A stretch of 64,000 nt of DNA, from assembly GCA_019044685.2 (NCBI GenBank), contig JAGTXX020000006.1, forward strand, positions 2,313,501 through 2,377,500, given 5' to 3'. Numbering within the stretch: position 1 is the stretch's first letter; each line of letters begins with the position of its first letter. This DNA comes from Nannochloris sp. 'desiccata'. Taxonomy: Eukaryota > Chlorophyta > Trebouxiophyceae > Chlorellales > Chlorellaceae. This document shows positions 25,701-40,700 of this stretch, piece after piece. The position numbers were made by a program, and so were the translations under genes. The notes below the pieces were generated by a model that made no database searches, was not told the DNA's origin, and worked only from the letters and a program-made list of their open reading frames with translations.

Positions 25701-28700
25701 TGAGAACTCAACTATTAAGGAAGGTACAGCCGGTTGGGACGCAATTAAAAGCGTTTTGAACAAGGGCATTACTGATAATACTGTTGAAGCTTCAGCGCCC
25801 TCTGCAGCGGTGGCTGAGCTGCACACTTTGACGGAAAGATCTGGTCTTTGGATGGATCCTGCACCCTTTGACTGCTTCTTACAGCTTGGCCAAGTCTTCA
25901 ATTCTGGTGAGAGTAGAGAGGTCTACGTTCCAGCCGGGCTTGGTGCCTTACGCTGCGCTCCTGCTGCGTGCGACTTTGCTCGCAAACCCGAAGCTTGGGC
26001 TGCAGTTATTCCTTTGAACAAAGATGGAGCTGCTATCAGTGATTTCCATCTTACTTCTGGAACTTCTGATGCTCTCTGTGTCATTTCTGAGCTTGAAGCG
26101 AAGAGTATGGGCAAGGCGCCTACGAATGCAGGTGCTTCTGCTTCAACGGCAGGAGTGTTGCAGGCAGCAACTTGCCTGTATGAGACCATTTGGAGCGCAA
26201 ATAATTTGATTGGGCCAACTGAGTCATTCTTAGCTGATGGAGAAACTTTATGGCAATTGGCACAGCAACAAAGTGGCATCATTGATCCGGCTGCTGCTGC
26301 AGCTGATGCTATTAGCGCAGCACAGCGGGTTCTTCTCTCCGGGCAAGAAGGTTCTGCGATTCAGCTTCAGTCGGTTGGCTATCCTGGCGCGTTCTCTGAA
26401 CCCTTTGGAAACGCAACTACCGCAAACGCCTCTTCTACTTCTTTGATGGGCTCTGCTTTGGGTGGTCTTATCCGCACTTTAAACAGAGAATGTCCTCAAA
26501 TGTCCTGGAGCTTGACAGCTGCAGATCCCATGGCGCCTTCGTCAGCCACGCTGCCTGCGTCCCGTCTAATGCATTTATCTCGCAGCGCTGATAAGTCCGA
26601 CTTGTTCGGTTCAGCAGCAAAAGCGGGTGCTCGCTTCACTCCTGCATTACTTTCGAGTGCAGCTCAAGAGGCTCTTGCGCCCTACCATTTGATGCCAATG
26701 CCACGTGGCAGTCTTACTTCTCTAGTACCTCTGCCTGTAGCTGTAGATGCACCTCTGAGACACCCCCAAGATCAAGTGATTTTGAATGTCCGTTCAGTGG
26801 GATTAAATTTCAGAGATGTGCTCAACGTGCTGGGTATGTACCCAGGAGACCCTGGCCCACCTGGTGGTGATTGTGCTGGTGTTATTACTTCTGGGTATTT
26901 ACGGGATCAAAACGGTGAAATTCTTGCTGGACCTGGTGATGCTGCGTTTGGGCTTGCTTTCGGAAGTTTAGGTAGCCATGTTATTGCGTCTGCAAAAACG
27001 TTGGTCCCAATGCCACACGATGTTTCTTTTGAAGAAGCTTCTACGATGCCTACAGTCTTTGTCACTGTAGATACAGCGCTGAATCGTTTAGCGCAAGTAA
27101 AGCAAGGTCAACGTGTTCTTCTCCACGCTGCAGCTGGTGGTGTTGGTCTTGCTGCGGTGCAAGTTTTGCAGGCTGCTGGCGCACAGCCTTTGGTCACTGC
27201 AGGAGGACCGTTTAAACGTTCTTTGCTGCGCAGTTTAGGTGCTGCCCACGCAGCAAGCTCCCGTGACACTGTCTTTGCTGAAGAGCTGGTAGTAGCTTCT
27301 GGCCCTGCAGATGTTGCTTTAAATACTCTCACTTCTTCTGGCATGGTTGCAGCTTCTTTAGCAATGGTCAACGCTGGAGGAACCTTTATAGAAATTAGTA
27401 AACGTGATATTTGGAGTTCCAGAAGGGTAGCTCAAGAGCGTCCTGACATTCACTACAATTTACTCGCAGTGGATTTCATGTCTGCTGATGCCTTGCACTC
27501 TGCAATGATGCGCGTTTCTCAAGGTCTAGGCGACTCTACATTGCATCCTTTACCTACTGTTGGGCACGATATGCGTGCTGTGGTCACTGCTTTGCGGCAG
27601 ATGTCTCAAGCTCGCCATATTGGTAAAGTTGTCGTGCGTCCTACACCACCTTTGAAACCTGAAGCATGCGATGGCACTGTACTTATTACCGGAGGAACTG
27701 GTGCGCTTGGAAGTATTGTTACAAATTGGCTCATCGGTCAGAAAGCGCGCCATCTTACACTTGTTGGTCGCAGTGGTTTAACCGCTGGAGATGATGCTCC
27801 TCCGTTCTTGACTGCTGCTCATGGTGCTGCGATTACCTTGGTCAAATGCGATGCATCCTTGGCCGAAGATATCGTTGCATTACAGCAAAGTGGAACAGCA
27901 GCACCCCAGCTGACTGGCCTGTTCCATGCAGGTGGCGTGCTTGCTGATGCCACTGCTGCAAACCAATCAGCACAAGGCGTTTTAGCTGTCTTTGCCCCCA
28001 AAGCAGCAGCTTACCAACGTCTTGATGCAGTTGCAGGAGTCAACCCTATGCAGACAAGCGTCCTTTTCTCTTCTGTCGCTGCGCTTCTTGGTTCAGTCGG
28101 CCAGCTTAACTATAGCATCGCGAATAGTTGGTTGGATGCCATGGCTGCTGAGAAACAAGCTTCAGGTTTGGGTGTGATTAGCGCCCAATTTGGAGCTTGG
28201 AAGGGAGGTGGTATGGCTGCTATAACCTCTTTGAAAATGGAATCTATGGGTCTTGGTGCTTTAACTCCCTCTACGGGTTTAGCTTCCTTGACTGGCCTGC
28301 TGCGCCATGCTTCGGCACAACCTGCAGCGGCAGCAATAGGTGGTATTCCTTCTCAAATTGCGGTGTCGCCCATTGACTGGCCTGCATTCTTAAAACATGT
28401 GCAAGGACCAGGGGCAAGCTATTTCACCGACTTTGCTCACCTCAAAATTGAGGAAACAAGCGGAGAAGATGCTGCTGCCTCTGCAAAAACCGCCGCCGCT
28501 GCCGCAGCTCGAAAAGCAGCAGCAAGGGGGCCTTCCGCCGGTATGGATGCAGAACAACGTGCTGAATACCTCTGTAAAGAAGTCGAATCGGCTGCCGCAT
28601 CAATTATTGGTGGTAGTGTCTCTGTCAGCGAGCCTCTTATGGCTGCAGGCTTGGATTCCTTGGGTGCTGTCGAGCTCCGTAACAGCCTTGAAGGTCGCCT

Positions 28701-31700
28701 TGGGTTGCAATTGCCTTCAACTTTAGTCTTCGATTACCCTACTATTGACGCTATTTGTGAATATGTAGGCACACAAATGGCTCCAGTTGACAACGATGAA
28801 GAGGAAGATAACATTGCATCAGCTCTACTTGTGGTGGATTCTTCCTCTTTGGGTAACATCACTCTGGCGGACTCCACCGGCTCAATGCCAACAACACTGC
28901 TCGTCACTGGCGTGGCCTCTCGCACCCCACAAAACGCCCTTCACCGCGGTGTTGCCATCGATGTACTTACATCTACTCCTACATCTCGTTGGGATGTAGA
29001 ATTACAGCTTACTCAAGATATGCCAGCCAGGTTTGGTGGATTCTTTAGTGGTGCGTATTATTTCGATGCAACCGCGTTTATTACGTCATCTGCAGAAGCG
29101 GTACTGATGGATCCACAGCAGAGGATTGTGTTGGAGTTGACTGAAGAGGTGTTGAGTGTCTCTGGACTGAATAATGCAAGACCTCAAGCTGGTAAGAGAA
29201 GACTTCTATTTTGATATGTACTCCTCTCCCTCAGGCCATTTCTCTAAATTTACAAAAAAGTATTATATACCTTCTCCTCTCTATCATACTTAAAATAAAA
29301 TCCTTCTAATCGTGCATTCTATTATTTGTATTCTCTCTATAGTTACCGATGGGTTCGGTGCCTTTGTCGGTATCTCCACTCCAGATTATGGTGACTTGGC
29401 AAAACGGCATAGCACCATTTCGCCCTACTCTGCCACCGGTAGCGCTCTCAGCGTCGCCGCAGGTCGCATCTCCTACCTGTACGGTTTGAAAGGACCTTGT
29501 GTCAGTGTAGATACTGCGTGCAGTTCTTCTTTGGTGGGTGCACACATGGCGAGGTTGAGCATGGCCTCTGCAACTGGTGGCTGTGTTGCTGCTCTTGCTG
29601 CCGGGGTCAAATTAATCTTAACTCCAGAGACCTCTGCTATGTTTAACAGAGCTGGTATGTTGACTGCTGATGGACGGTGTAAAACTCTGGATGCAGCTGC
29701 AGATGGGTATGTGAGAGGAGAAGCCGTGGTGGCTATGGTATTGCAGCGAGCTGGAGGTCTAGGCACCGGCGGTTCTGCTGCTACAGGAGCTGCAGTTGCG
29801 ATTGTGGGTAGTGCAGTCAATCAAGATGGTAGATCTAGTACATTAACAGCCCCCAATGGCCCCGCGCAACAAGGTGCTATCCGTCTTGCCTTAACTTCTG
29901 CTGCTGCAGGAGCTGCTGACATTGCGATGATTCAGATGCATGGTACTGGAACACCATTGGGTGATCCTATTGAAGTAGGTGCGCTCACAGCTGTACTTTC
30001 CGCTGGAAAAACTACTAGTAATAATTCTAGTAGTAGTGTTATACTCTCTGCTGGAAAAACTGGAGTTGGCCACACGGAGCCTGCTGCTGGGTTGGTGGGT
30101 GTTGCTCATGCTGTGCATGCTGCGGCATTACATCTTATCCACCCAATATTACACTTGCATAAGTTAAATCCTTATTTAGAAGGTACTTTGTCTGGTGCGA
30201 ACGCAAGCTTGTTCTCTATGTCTAGATCTTATGGAGGTTTCAATAGCGGCAGTGCCACTGCTGGTGGTCTGGAGGGTGTGAGCTCTTTTGCTTTCCAAGG
30301 CACAAACGCACACATCTTGCTGTCTAAAACTATCCCAATTTCAGCTCGTTCTGAAGATACTAATAACACCGAAGTATCAATGCCTGTTTGGAAGCAGACG
30401 TATGCTTCCGTCCTTCCTCCAGCACACCCTCAAATTTACTCTGCCTCCATGCTCACAGATTCGAGTTCTCGCAGCAGCAGCAGCAGTGTCACTTTAGAAA
30501 TGCGATTAGGTCAACCTATTCATGCTTTCTTCCAGGCACATCGCGTTTCTGGAAAGGCTATCTTCCCTGGTGCTGGGTACTTGGAAATGACTGCTGCTGC
30601 CGTCGAAACGATGACCCACGGAAGCTTGGTTACTCAATCAAGTGGAAATGGAGCTGCAGCCGTGGTGACGGGAATTTCAATTTCTTCACCCCTCTTGCTG
30701 CCAGCTGCACCAGATCTTAGTGATAAGATCTTAAAAGCGGAAACCGATTGTTTGACTGGTCAAATCAAGCTTGTTTCTACTGGGTCTACTATCCACGTGA
30801 CTGCGTCTATTCAAACAATCGTACCTATGAACGCTGCCGCTTTGACAGCAGCAGCTGGAACTGAACGCTTGGTTTCTGGATGCAGTGAACCTATTGCCAC
30901 AGAGTACATGTATTGTCAACTCCACGATGCAGGATTAGAGTATGGCCCTGCATTCCGTTCTTTACGCAACGTCAAAAAGGGAAGCAATACCGCTTGTGCT
31001 ACGGTCACTCAAAATGCAGCTCAAATTCCAGTTGAATTTATTTTCAATCCTGCGATCCTTGATGGCTGCTTACAACTTGGGGGTATGGTACCACGCGACA
31101 ACAGTGAACCTGCAGGTGCTAAGGCTAGTACTATGATTCCAGCTGCCCTGGAAGCTTTGCTTATTGGTGGAACCCGCCTTGGCAACAACACCAATACGGC
31201 TCTTGCATGCCGTCCATCGACTTCTACAGACACGAGTGCCGCTATCTTACGTAACCATAAAATCATTACTGATGCTGGTGTGGTGGTATGTGCAGTGGAA
31301 GGTCTTCAATCGAAATCCACCTCTGCTGGAGCTGGTGCGGCTGGCGCTGCAGGAGTGGGTGTCGGTAGAAAGAATTTGGCTGCCAAAGAGGATATTCTGT
31401 ACGATATCCAATGGGCAGTTGCAGCAGCAGACGAGAGTGTTATTAATACACCAATATCTCATGGAAATAACAACTCAAATACAATAGTGCAGCTTGCTGG
31501 TGGGAATATTATCGGAAACAACAATGGCACCCAAGCTGCTGCTGCTGCAGCGATTGCTGCCTTCCAAGCTGGCATTGATGCTAACACATTAAATATGCAT
31601 CTCTCTACACCTGATGGATTCAACGCAGTAGACGTACCTGGTATGAGTACCTCTACGGCAAGTAGAGCCCAGCTTTGGGGCATGATGCGTACCTTTGCAC

Positions 31701-34700
31701 AAGAAAAGCCAGATGTGCTGCTGAGTGGTCTTCACTCCAATGCGTTCGCTCCTGGTGCCACTAAAACGACATCTCTCAGCCTTGATACAACTGAAAATAC
31801 TGCTGTTCAGCCAGGGTTCGATGGTTATGGTGTCTCTGTCAGTGGCAGTAGCCAAACAGCAATGGTGCCATTGATGCGACGTTCAGTTGCACACAGTACC
31901 CCTGCTGCGTTCCAGTTGTTACCTATGCCTCGTGGAAGCTTGAATAATCTCGCTCCTGAGCAGATAGTAGGTTTGAATGATAGTTTAGGTTCTGGAAAGG
32001 TGGTTTTATCTGTGCGAGCGGTGGGTATCAATTTCAGAGATGTGCTCAACGTGTTGGGTATGTATCCAGGAGACCCTGGCCCACCTGGTGGTGATTGTGC
32101 TGGTGTGGTTGTTCAAGCTGCTCCTGACTGTGGTTTAGCTGTAGGACAGCGTGTCTTTGGATTAGCTGCTGGAAGTTTAGGTAGCCATGTTATTGCTTCT
32201 GCAAAAACTGTGGTGCCGTTGCCTTCAGAACTGAGCTTTGAGAAAGCAGCAACGATGCCTACTGTGTTTGTCACTGTCGATGCAGCGTTGCATCGTGCTG
32301 CAAACATGAAACCTGGAGAGCGGGTTTTAGTGCACGCTGCTGCTGGTGGTGTAGGTCTCGCTGCTGTGCAAGCGATCCACGCAGCTGGAGCTGACGTTTT
32401 AGCAACAGCGGGAAGCGTATATAAACGTACCTTGTTGCGCACTTTAGGAGTGCAACATCTGGCCAGTTCTCGTGATTTGGACTTTGCAGAAACGTTGCTA
32501 AGTGCAGGAGAACGACTCCTTCCTGATATTGCTCTCAATACTTTGACTTCCCCCGGCTTTGTAGCTGCCTCTATTGCGAGCTTGAAGCTTGGTGGTCGCT
32601 TTGTAGAAATTAGTAAACGCGATATTTGGAGTTCTAGAAGGGTAGCTCAAGAACGTCCTGATGTTTTATATTCTTTGGTTGCTGTTGACTTTATGTCTGA
32701 AGCAGCTCTTAATAAATCGTTAACACGGGTTGCCTCTGGAGCTGCTGCTGGAAAATTGAAGCCCTTGCCATTGGCTGCACATGAGCTGAACAACGTGGGA
32801 GCTGCGTTGCGGCAAATGTCTCAAGCTCGTCATGTTGGTAAGATCGTCGTGCGCTCTGCTCCTGATCAACGTGCTGTCAAACCTCACGGCGCTGTTCTTG
32901 TCAGTGGTGGACTTGGTACCCTCGGTCAACTGGTTTCTTTATGGTTGCAACAACGCAGCGTGCCTAGTATTCATTTATTAGGCCGATCTGGCGTGCTTCC
33001 TTCTTCTCAAGAAGGCCTGTTCTCTTCTCAGTCTTCCTCCGCTTCTGCAATTACCATTGCAAAGGGAGATTTGGGTCAAACTGAAGATATCGCTTCTGTG
33101 ATTGCAGCAGCCTGTGCTACCGCAGAAGGTCGCCATTTGGAAGCGATTTTGCACGCAGCTGGAAATTTAGCTGATGCTACTATTGCAAACCAAACTTTGG
33201 CTGGAATCCGGGCAGTGTATGCACCAAAAGTTTTACCTGCAGAAACGTTGCAGTGTGATTTAGATGTGCATCCTTCTACTGCACACGTTCTCTTCTCTTC
33301 TGTCGCATCTTTACTTGGTGCCCCTGGCCAGTTGAATTACAGTGGAGCGAATGCTGCACTTGACTCATTGGCGCAAAGCTCTCGTGCTCGTGGGCTTACA
33401 GCTGTGAGTGTGCAATGGGGTGCTTGGGCTGGAGGCGGTATGGCTTCTAAGGAAACTGCATCCAGGGTCGAAAGGATGGGCATGGGTATGATTTTGCCAG
33501 ATGATGGATTAGCAGCGTTGACTGGGTTGCTTGGTGCTGCTCGCCAGCAGACTGCTTCAGCAGTGGTTGCTGCAGCGCCTTTCAATTGGCCGAGGTTTAC
33601 TCAGCGATTGAAAAATCCTACCAGCCTGTTTGAAAACTTCTTTGTTGCTGCTAGTGAAAAAGATAGTACAACTGATGCTGCAGCTGCTATCTCTAGAGGA
33701 ACTGGAGGTGTTGGCTCTGTGGCTACTGGAGCCGTCAGCGCTGAAGCTTTGGCCGCTCAAGTCGCAGCAGCAGCTGCTGCTGTTTTAGGAGGTCCAGTAT
33801 CTTCTACTGCCTCTCTAATGGAAGCAGGATTGGATTCTCTTGGAGCGGTAGAGCTTCGTAATTCACTCAGCAAACAGTTTGGTCTTGAGCTTCCTGCTAC
33901 CTTGACTTTTGACTACCCCACTGTTGGAGCAATTAGTGGCTATCTTATGGAAACAATCGCACCACCTGCTGTTGATACCGGTGTATCTCTTGTTGATGTT
34001 TCTGGATCAAGCTTGGCTGCAAAGAATGAAAAGCTGGGAGCGAGTCTGGTTGTCTCTGGCGTCTCTGCAAGGTTTGTACTAAATTAAAATAGTTAATTAT
34101 TATTTTGGCTTGATATAATCCGGTTATTAAACACATTCTTATATTTGTTTACAGGTATGCTGGTGGTATTGACGGCCTAGATACTCTCTATTCCGCTCTT
34201 TCTTCCTCTACTGAGCTGCATACCCCCACCCCTCTCTCCCGTTGGGACCCTGAGCAGCTCTACAACCCCTCTGGCGGTGTCAACAAGGTCGCATCTCGTA
34301 TTGGCACCTTTGTACATTCTACATTCGAGTTTGATCAAGACGCTTTTGGGTTAGCCCCCAATGAATCAGCTCTGATGGATCCCCAACAGCGAGTTCTCCT
34401 CGAAGAAACAGTCCGTGCTTTCCACAGCGCTGGCCATACTAACATGGGTGCCCTGACTGGAAGCGATACTGGAGTCTATGTAGGCTGTATTTGGTTGGAA
34501 TATGATCAAATGCTAGCTGCGGCAGGTATCCCTGCAGGCGCGTTTACTGTGACTGGTAACGGGCTGGCCTTTATGTCGGGCAGAGTTTCTTATACCTTTG
34601 GCTTTGTAGGCCCCTGTTTACCTACCAACACAGCCTGCTCGTCCTCGTTAGTTGCATATCATCTTGCCTCTCAAGGTATTATAGCAGGAGATTGCACTTT

Positions 34701-37700
34701 GGCTACCGCCTCAGGTGTCAACGCAGTACTTGTACCCGCAGCAGCAACTGCGGCGATGACTCAAGTACATGCTTTGTCTCCTGACGGTCGCTGCAAGGCC
34801 TTTGGAGCTGAAGCAGACGGATATGGACGTGGTGAAGGTTTCACTGCAACTGTATTAGAAGTCCTAGGAAGTAGAGACAACATGCCTGCTCTGGCATTGG
34901 TGGCTGGCTCTGCGGTCAATCAAGACGGTAGGAGTAGCAGCTTAACAGCTCCTCATGGACCCTCTCAACAAGCTTTAATTTCGGCTGCCATGGTTGATGC
35001 TGGTATTTCTATATTAGGATACGTGGCATCACATGGAACAGGTACTCCATTGGGTGATCCTATTGAAACAGGCGCTTTGAGAAAAGCTGTGGCGCCTGCA
35101 AGTGCTAATGGAGAAAATGGGGCGAGGTTCACTGTTGGTGGTGTTAAAACGCTGACTGGACATTTGGAAGGTACAGCTGGTTTGGCTGGGTTGTTACTGT
35201 GTCATGTACAGCTCAAGCAACAATTCGCGCACGCTCTTCGCTACAGGTTAGTTTTGCAAAGGGAACATTTTTATAAAATTTTACCCCACCTTGTGACCTG
35301 CTTTATTTCAACCGACTTAATTCTTTTTCTTCTTTATACAGGAATATCAATCCGTACGTTGCTAATTCATTTGGCAACTGGGCGTTACCTCACCGTCTCC
35401 CTATCCAATCCGCCGCCTGTCTGACTACCCACTCTGGTACCAGCTCTTTCGGAATGAGCGGAGTCAATGCTCATGCTATTATAGCTGCCGTACCTGAAGA
35501 AGTACAAGAGCAGTACAAGAGCACTAATGATAATACTTCTTCTTTGCAATGGAGGAGAAGTATGCGTTGTTTTGCCGAGGTTCTGACGGCAGTACATCCA
35601 TTCCTTCGTACTGCTACCGCCGCAAGTAAACAAGTGATGACGTGCAAAGTGCATCTTAGTAGACCGTGCTTAGGATTCTTATGGGATCATAGAGTCAATG
35701 GCGCTGCTATTATGCCAGGAGCAGCGTATCTGGAAGCTGCTGCGGCTGCAACAGCGACTCTGGCCAGGGTGGCACAGCCACCGGCAGCTGTAGTTGGTGC
35801 GGCGATTTTGGCACCGTTGATGTTGCCTGAGCTTCTTGAGAAGAGTAGAGCGAACGCTGTTGTGATGACTGTAGAAACAAATGTCATTACAGGAAGTTTG
35901 GCGGTTACCTCCTCTAGTGGAGGCGCTACTACTACTGTGGTTACTTCTCACTTGAAAGCATCGATTGTCAATGTCATTTCTTCTGAAGTTCCCGTTGGCG
36001 CTCCCGCTACCGCACCACCGCTTGTTTCGCCTTCAGCATCTCTCGAAATTGCACGAGCAGTAGCTACTATCCCACAAGCTACGTGTTTAGTTTATGAAGG
36101 TATGCGCTCTGCAGGTTTGCAATATGGTCGTGCGTTCCGTTTATTGAGAAATGTGCAACACAGCAACGAGGCGGCGTGTGCTGGGCTCGATAATCGTATT
36201 ACAACTCCTAGTACAGATCCAGATATTTCAGGATTCTTAGTAAACCCCGCAGTATTGGATAACTGCTTACAACTCGGAGCTGTAGTTTCTGAAGAAAAGA
36301 AAGGATCAGCTTCCGGTGTTGAGGAAGCTGCCGAGGCATATGTGCCAGCAACAGTGGCATCCTACTTGGTGCAAAACTCCTTACGTGGTGTCTCTGTACT
36401 AGCAACTATTGCACGCCGTAGTCTCGAAACGTCTAGAAAAAGCGCAAAAGCGACTTATAGAGATCACCTTTTGGTTGGTTCTAATGGCCTTGTGTTGGCA
36501 GCTCTTGAAGGACTCGAAGCTAAGCCTTTGCCCGGGTCTGGTTCTGGAAGAAGTGCCGCCAGTGCAGCTGCTGCAAAGGCGTTGCAGCAAGAAGAAACTT
36601 TGTATCAGATTCAATGGAAGGCTTCTCAGCTGGCACCAACTGTTAGCGGAAATGATGAAAATTTCGATAGTTCTCAGCTTTCCCTGGCAAAGGGTGTTCA
36701 CCCAACAGCCGCTGCTGGATCTATTCTTTCTACGCTTCAAGGTGCCATTGGCCTTCATTCACAAAACATCAATCTCACTACGTCTACAGATAGCACTGCT
36801 ACTCTCCTCTCTTCTGCACCCATGAAAGCTGGAGAAACTAGTAATCTCGTTGCGAGTGAGGCTTGGGGAATGCTTCGTTCCTTTGCCGCAGAAACCCCCG
36901 CTGTAGGCCACGGTGGTATCCGCCTTGACCCGAATACGATATCTAATATCACTACTGCATCTGTTTCTGTTTCTAATAATAAAAGAAATGGAGCTTCAGA
37001 TGGATATGGTCTCGTTTCTCAAGGAGGAATTGGTCTTCAAGCTTCTTTGCTTTCTACAATGGCAACGAAACAAGCTCCTCCTGCCTTCCACTTGATGCCT
37101 CGCCCACGCGGTGCGTTCCGAAATCTTATTGCAGAACCTGTTGCTTCAGCAATAGCTTCTGGAAAGGCTGGATGGGTTGAATTGCAAGTGAAAGCAGTGG
37201 GTATCAATTTCAGAGATGTGCTCAACGTGTTGGGTATGTACCCAGGAGACCCTGGCCCACCTGGTGGTGACTGTGCTGGTATTATTACACGCATTCCTGA
37301 AGGAGTGGATCTTCCTTTCTCTGTTGGTGACGCTGTATTTGGTTTAGCAGCAGGTAGTTTGGGCTCTTATGTGGTTGCTTCTCCGCACACACTGGTGCCT
37401 CTTCCCAAGGGTATGTCCTTTGAAGAAGCTTCTACAATGCCTACCGTATTTATTACTGTAGATACTGCTCTTGTACAGCTTGCAGCTGTGCAGCCTAACG
37501 AACGTGTGCTGGTGCATGCCGCTGCGGGGGGTGTCGGCCTTGCTGCCATTCAAATGGCAAAAAGCCAAGGTGCTAAAGTAATTGCTACTGGTGGCAGTAG
37601 CAATAAACGTAATTTAGTACGCAGTCTAGGTGTAGAAGCCGCGATTAATTCTCGTGACACCATGTTTGTCAGTGAATTAGCTGAGCTTGGTGGTGCTGAT

Positions 37701-40700
37701 GTGGTGCTCAACAGCTTGACCTCGAGCGGCATGGTTGCTGGTTCTTTGTCAGTCTTGCGTTCTGGCGGTCGGTTTGTTGAGATTAGTAAACGTGACATCT
37801 GGAGTTCTGCGAGAGTAGCTCAAGAACGTCCTGATGTTGCGTATTCCCTCGTTGCTGTTGACTTTATGTCAGAAGCAGCTCTGAATGCAGCGCTCACCCG
37901 TGTCGCCTCTGCGGCTGCTGCTGGAAAGCTTCACCCTCTCCCTCTTGTCGGTCACAGCCTCTCTGCAGTGGCTTCTGCTTTGCGACAGATGTCTCAAGCA
38001 CGGCACGTTGGTAAGATTGTGGTCAGATCTCCTGCGCTTTCTTCCAATTCAAATTCTTCGGAGACAGATGAAGGCTTTGTTCTCGTCACTGGAGGCTTGG
38101 GTGTCCTCGGAACTCAAGTCGCTGAATGGTTGGGTAAACAGCAAGTGAAAGCTATGAGTTTACTTGGTCGCAGCGGTCGTCCTGGAGAGAATCAAGCAGC
38201 TGCTTTGGCTATCACTTCCCCGGCAAGTGCAGTTTTTAATGCCTTGGTTACTATGGCAGCCTGCGATGTCTCTGCTTCTGAAGGAGTTGTAGATGCTATG
38301 CAATACCATCAACAAGGTAGCTCTTCATCTACTGAAAACCGTACTTTGAGAGGCATTTTACATGCTGCTGGTGTGTTGGTAGATGGCACTTTAGCTTCTC
38401 AACGGTTCCAAGGCTTGCAAGACGTCTTTGGGCCAAAAGCAGATGCTGCTTTAGCTCTGCAAAGACACGCTCCTGGCGTGCCTGTTGCGTTCCAAGTGCT
38501 CTTCTCCTCGGTTGCTGCACTTCTTGGTTCCCCTGGACAAGCTAATTATAGCGCTGCAAATGCAATGCTTGATGCACTGGCTGGTGCGACTCAGAGATCT
38601 GGTCTCGCAGCAACTAGTGTGCAGTGGGGTGCCTGGGCAGGTGCGGGTATGGCAGCTGGCGATTCAGGCACAGCTGCTCGTGTTGAACGCACTGGTATGG
38701 CGTTATTACCACCAACCCAAGGTCTTGCTATTTTGGAAGGTATGGTTTTGGCAGCGAAACCTTCAGACACTATTTCTGTGCTTGCTGCCAACGCGTTTGT
38801 TTGGCCTAAATTCTTGCAACGATTTGGTTCTAGTACAGCTACACCTGCTTTATTTACTGAATTCGTCGATGAAAGTAGTGATTCTACAGCTACTGCCACC
38901 TCATCTGGTGCAGCTCGTGGAGTTCAACAAAGTGCTTTCGCTGGCATTTCTCCTGAGCAACGCAAAGCTGCAGTGGAAGACCAAGTCAAAGATGCTGTTC
39001 GCAGCATTATTGGTCAAGACGTCTCACCTGATGAACCTCTCATGGCAGCTGGACTTGATTCTCTGGGTGCTGTAGAATTGAAAAATGCTTTAGAAGGCAG
39101 GATGGGTTTGCAACTTCCTGGCACGCTTGTCTTTGACTACCCTACTGTCTCAGCTTTAACCGAGCATCTTCATAGCCAAATTCCTGATGATGTTGCGGAA
39201 GATGAAGTAGAAGAAATTCAAACTTCTTCCTACTACGATTCTTCTCCTCAGAAACAGCTTGCGACTTTAGGCAATGCTGCTTCGAGCACGCTTGCTTTAC
39301 TCGGTCTTTCAACCCGTTCAGCTACTCCAGGCGCGATTTTATCTACCACTGGAATTGATGCAATCACTCCTGTTCCTTTGGAACGCTGGGATTTGGAGGT
39401 AGTGACTCGGTCAGCAATGCCTGCTCGTTTTGGTGGTTTCTTACCTGCAGCAGATCAATTTGATCTTGCGCTGTTTGGTTTATCTATGACCGAAGCCGAG
39501 CTGATGGATGCACAGCAAAGGATCCTTTTAGAAGGCTCTTATGAAGCGTTAACGCAAGCTGGACACCCGTTATCTCGCCCTTCGAGTGTTGCTGTGGGTG
39601 TTGGTATTGCGTCTGCTGAATACAACAACCATTTAGTCGCAAACTTCACGACTGGAGTGAGTGCGTATTCAGCCACTGGTGGCGCTTTAAGTGTTGCTAG
39701 TGGTCGTCTTTCTTATACCTACGCCTTCAAAGGACCTGCATTGAGCGTTGACACAGCATGTTCTTCCTCTTTGGTAGCGACTCATGTTGCTGCTACTGCT
39801 GTTTGGAGTGGCACGTCAACCGCAGCACTCACAGCAGGCATTGGGTTGTTGCTCAACCCTGATCCTACTGCTATGTTCCAAAAGGCGGGTATGTTGGCTC
39901 CAGATGGACGTTGCAAAACTTTAGATGTTGCTGCTGATGGCTACGTTCGTGGAGAAGCTGCTGGAGTGCTCTTCTTCCAAAATATCAGCAGCGCCACTAG
40001 TAGTGTTGAAGCTTCTACAACAGCTGCTGCTGCTTTGGCATTGCTCTGTGGCACTGCTGTCAATCAAGATGGTCGATCAAGTTCTCTCACAGCGCCTAAT
40101 GGTCCCGCACAGCAAGACGTTATCCGCACAGCTCTTCAAATGGCTAGCTTAACAGCGTCTGAAGTTTCTCATTTGCAAATGCATGGAACTGGTACTCCGC
40201 TCGGAGATCCTATTGAAATGGGAGCTGCCAATGCTGTCATAGTTGATTTAACTGCTGAAGCACGTGGTAGCGGTGGTCGATTGATTCCTCTGGCTGCTTC
40301 TACAGCGAAATCTTGGATTGGCCATACTGAAGCTGCTGCTGGTGTGATGGGTTTGACTCAGGCAGCTGTAGGTGCATCGCATATGACCTCTCTTGGTAAG
40401 TTTGTAAACATTCTTTTGTTCGAATTTTCTTATTTCTCGCCACCGTCAAAACTTACTTTATACTTTCTTACATATCATGTATTTACTTATTTACAGGTAT
40501 TATGCATTTATCCATGGTGAATGCCCACGTACGTACCATCTTAGAGCTGCAAGCTTCTAAAAATGGCGGCGCATCTGGCTGGCACGCAGCTCGTCAATCT
40601 TCCGGTGCACTTGGAAGTCTCACTGGAGTCAGTTCATTTGCCTTCCAAGGTACAAATGCGCACGCTCTCGTCAAACAAGAGCACACTGGTGTTGAAACAG

